A program made the position numbers and the translations under genes. A model generated the notes under the pieces. The model was not told where the DNA came from. It made no database searches and was given only the letters and a program-made list of their open reading frames with translations. Below are positions 62,644 to 64,000 of a DNA stretch of 64,000 nucleotides, in pieces (within the stretch, counting starts at the first letter, position 1; every line of letters starts with the position of its first letter). The DNA is from an uncultured Dongia sp. (GTDB lineage: Bacteria; Pseudomonadota; Alphaproteobacteria; Dongiales; Dongiaceae): NCBI RefSeq assembly GCF_936916975.1, contig NZ_CAKZGO010000015.1, positions 45,708 through 109,707 on the forward strand. The letters are read 5' to 3'.

Positions 62644-64000
62644 ATGAAATCACAGGCGCGGGTCGTCGTCATTGGAGGCGGCGTGGTCGGTGTGAGCGTA
62701 CTTTACCATCTTGTGAAGCGTGGCTGGACCGATGTCATGTTGGTCGAACGCTCGGAACTGACCTCGGGCTCCACCTGGCACGCCGCCGGCGGCATGCACA
62801 CGATCAATGGCGACCCGAACATGTCGCATCTGCAGGCCTATACCGTGAAGCTCTATGACGAGCTGGAACGGGAGTCAGGCCAGTCCTGCGGCATTCACCG
62901 GGTGGGCTGCCTCTATCTCGCCGGCACCGAGGCGCGGGCGGACTATTTCAAGACCGAACTCGCCAAGGCGCACTATCTCGGCATCGGCCTTCATGAAGTC
63001 AGCATGGATGAGGTGAAGAAGATCAATCCGCTGGTCGACACCACCAAATTCACCAAGGCGATGTTCGATCCGGCCGACGGCCATGTCGATCCCTCCAGCG
63101 TCACCAACGCCTATGCCAAGGCCGCGAAGAACAAGGGCGCCACCATCTCGTTACGCAATCCGGTTCTTGAGCTTCGCCAAAAGCCCAACGGCCATTGGCT
63201 GGTGGTGACCAAGGAAGGTACCATCGAGGCCGAGTATGTGGTGAATGCTGGCGGCCTGTGGGCGCGCGAGGTGGGGCGCTTGGCCGGAATCGATCTGCCC
63301 ATCCTGCCGATGGAGCATGAATATATCGTCACCAACGCGATCCCCGAGGTCGAGGCGCTGGATCACGAGATCCCGATGACCATCGATTTCGAGGGCGAGA
63401 GCTACATGCGCCAGGAGCAGAAGGGCCTGCTGATCGGCACCTACGAACATGATTGCCGCCATTGGGCCTTGAAGGGCACGCCGCAGGATTTCGGCCATGA
63501 GTTGTTGGCAGAAGATGTCGACCGCATCTGGTCGGCGCTGGAATTTGCCATGACGCGTTATCCTTGCCTGGAGAAGGGCGGCATCAAACGCACCATCAAC
63601 GGGCCGATGGTGTTCTCGCCCGACGGCAACCCGCTGGTGGGTCCCTCGCGCGGCGTGCCGAATTACTGGCTGGCCTGTGGCGTCATGGCCGGATTCATGC
63701 AGGGCGGCGGCGTCGGCAAGGCGCTGGCTGAATGGATGATCCACGGCGAGCCGGAAGACGATGTGTTCGGCATGGACATCGCCCGCTACGGACAGCACAC
63801 CGCCAATCGCCAGTACATCAAGGAAACCACCGGCCAGTTCTATTCCCGCCGTTTCGTGATGACCTATCCCAACCAGCAGCTTCCGGCCGGCCGGCCGTTG
63901 AAAGTGTCTCCATCCTATGACGTGATGACCGAGGCCGGCGCCCGCTACCACGTGGGCTGCGCCGCCATGGTGGCGGCCGCGCGTGCGGCCGAGTCGGCCC
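62644..64000 (+). CDS. FAD-dependent dimethylglycine/sarcosine dehydrogenase-type protein, N-terminal part (continues past the window)
   Basis: At least 452 residues, open to the window edge. The FAD fold VVVIGGGVVGVSVLYHLVKRGW is at the N-terminus, followed by ELTSGSTWHAAGGMH, where the histidine matches the covalent FAD site of dimethylglycine dehydrogenase. The family segments DPADGHVDPSSVTNAYAKAA and PNYWLACGVMAGFMQGGGVG follow. The full protein probably ends in a GcvT-like folate domain beyond the window. It would oxidise an N-methylated glycine, a downstream step to betaine breakdown. A clear ribosome binding site is not seen. Confidence 0.9.
   Translation, partial: MKSQARVVVIGGGVVGVSVLYHLVKRGWTDVMLVERSELTSGSTWHAAGGMHTINGDPNMSHLQAYTVKLYDELERESGQSCGIHRVGCLYLAGTEARADYFKTELAKAHYLGIGLHEVSMDEVKKINPLVDTTKFTKAMFDPADGHVDPSSVTNAYAKAAKNKGATISLRNPVLELRQKPNGHWLVVTKEGTIEAEYVVNAGGLWAREVGRLAGIDLPILPMEHEYIVTNAIPEVEALDHEIPMTIDFEGESYMRQEQKGLLIGTYEHDCRHWALKGTPQDFGHELLAEDVDRIWSALEFAMTRYPCLEKGGIKRTINGPMVFSPDGNPLVGPSRGVPNYWLACGVMAGFMQGGGVGKALAEWMIHGEPEDDVFGMDIARYGQHTANRQYIKETTGQFYSRRFVMTYPNQQLPAGRPLKVSPSYDVMTEAGARYHVGCAAMVAAARAAESA

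Noticed and set aside
62462..62647. Short open frame upstream of the dimethylglycine dehydrogenase-type gene
   Set aside because: It has no recognisable protein features, lacks a ribosome binding site and overlaps the real start.

Overview
The window is high-GC chromosomal DNA of an alphaproteobacterium, most likely a Rhodospirillales-type organism. This rests on the three-subunit pnt transhydrogenase, COQ9, a DUF4169 protein, PAS_5-type proteins, the trpF-trpB-trpA-accD-folC order beside trxA and addA, and uniform codon usage. There are no rRNA or tRNA genes, CRISPR arrays, IS elements or phage genes that I can support. The one stretch that looks foreign by composition is about 21.4-24.3 kb.

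Layout. 0-5 kb: end of addA, trxA, and a large class III cyclase/ATPase/TPR protein. 5-12 kb (minus strand): one long operon pyrF - membrane protein - trpF - trpB - trpA - accD - folC. 12-14 kb: an NsrR-like Rrf2 regulator followed by two tandem trypsin-like lipoproteins. 14-20 kb: an amine-demethylation module (trimethylamine dehydrogenase homologue plus a non-pyrrolysine MttB homologue) preceded by a long operator-like dyad, with a convergent chemoreceptor. 20-24 kb: an ABC1/UbiB-like kinase and a low-GC pentapeptide-repeat membrane protein. 24-30 kb: pntAA-pntAB-pntB, a flavin monooxygenase and an S66 peptidase. 29.6-31 kb: two PAS_5 paralogues, a perfect parS site, and rpsU. 31-35 kb: def, two small exported Gly-rich proteins, COQ9, a MgtC/DUF4010 protein and DUF4169. 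35-50 kb: AsmA, a ribbon-helix-helix protein, fumC, an MFS transporter, TfoX-N, mobB, pgsA, a third PAS_5 protein, uvrC, and the folB/FolM-like/ribBX pterin-flavin block. 50-56 kb: a Tat-exported peptide-type binding protein, a cold-shock protein and a complete polyamine-type ABC transporter. 56-64 kb: a CobW GTPase, heme A synthase, cytidine deaminase, DUF486, TspO, a lipoprotein, an old yellow enzyme, a small membrane protein, and the start of a dimethylglycine/sarcosine dehydrogenase-type flavoprotein.

The most interesting signals are mostly non-coding. (1) Two identical-type dyads, TGTGAA-N4-TTCACA (CRP/FNR-family form), lie 99 and 98 nt upstream of two adjacent genes. Both genes encode small exported two-cysteine proteins, with Gly-rich tails of opposite net charge. 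The flanks of the two sites also match, so this looks like a duplicated promoter-gene unit. (2) A perfect 16-bp parS lies just upstream of a PAS_5 gene. An AT-rich gap with a perfect DnaA box lies 16 kb away. Together with the addA-trxA-folC-accD-trp synteny this suggests an origin-proximal location. (3) A 28-bp dyad sits in front of the amine-demethylation genes. The dehydrogenase keeps the flavinylation cysteine and 4Fe-4S cysteines of trimethylamine dehydrogenase but has lost one aromatic-bowl tryptophan, and its MttB partner has no corrinoid protein nearby.

All calls come from reading the sequence and remembered family motifs. No database or structure search was run.
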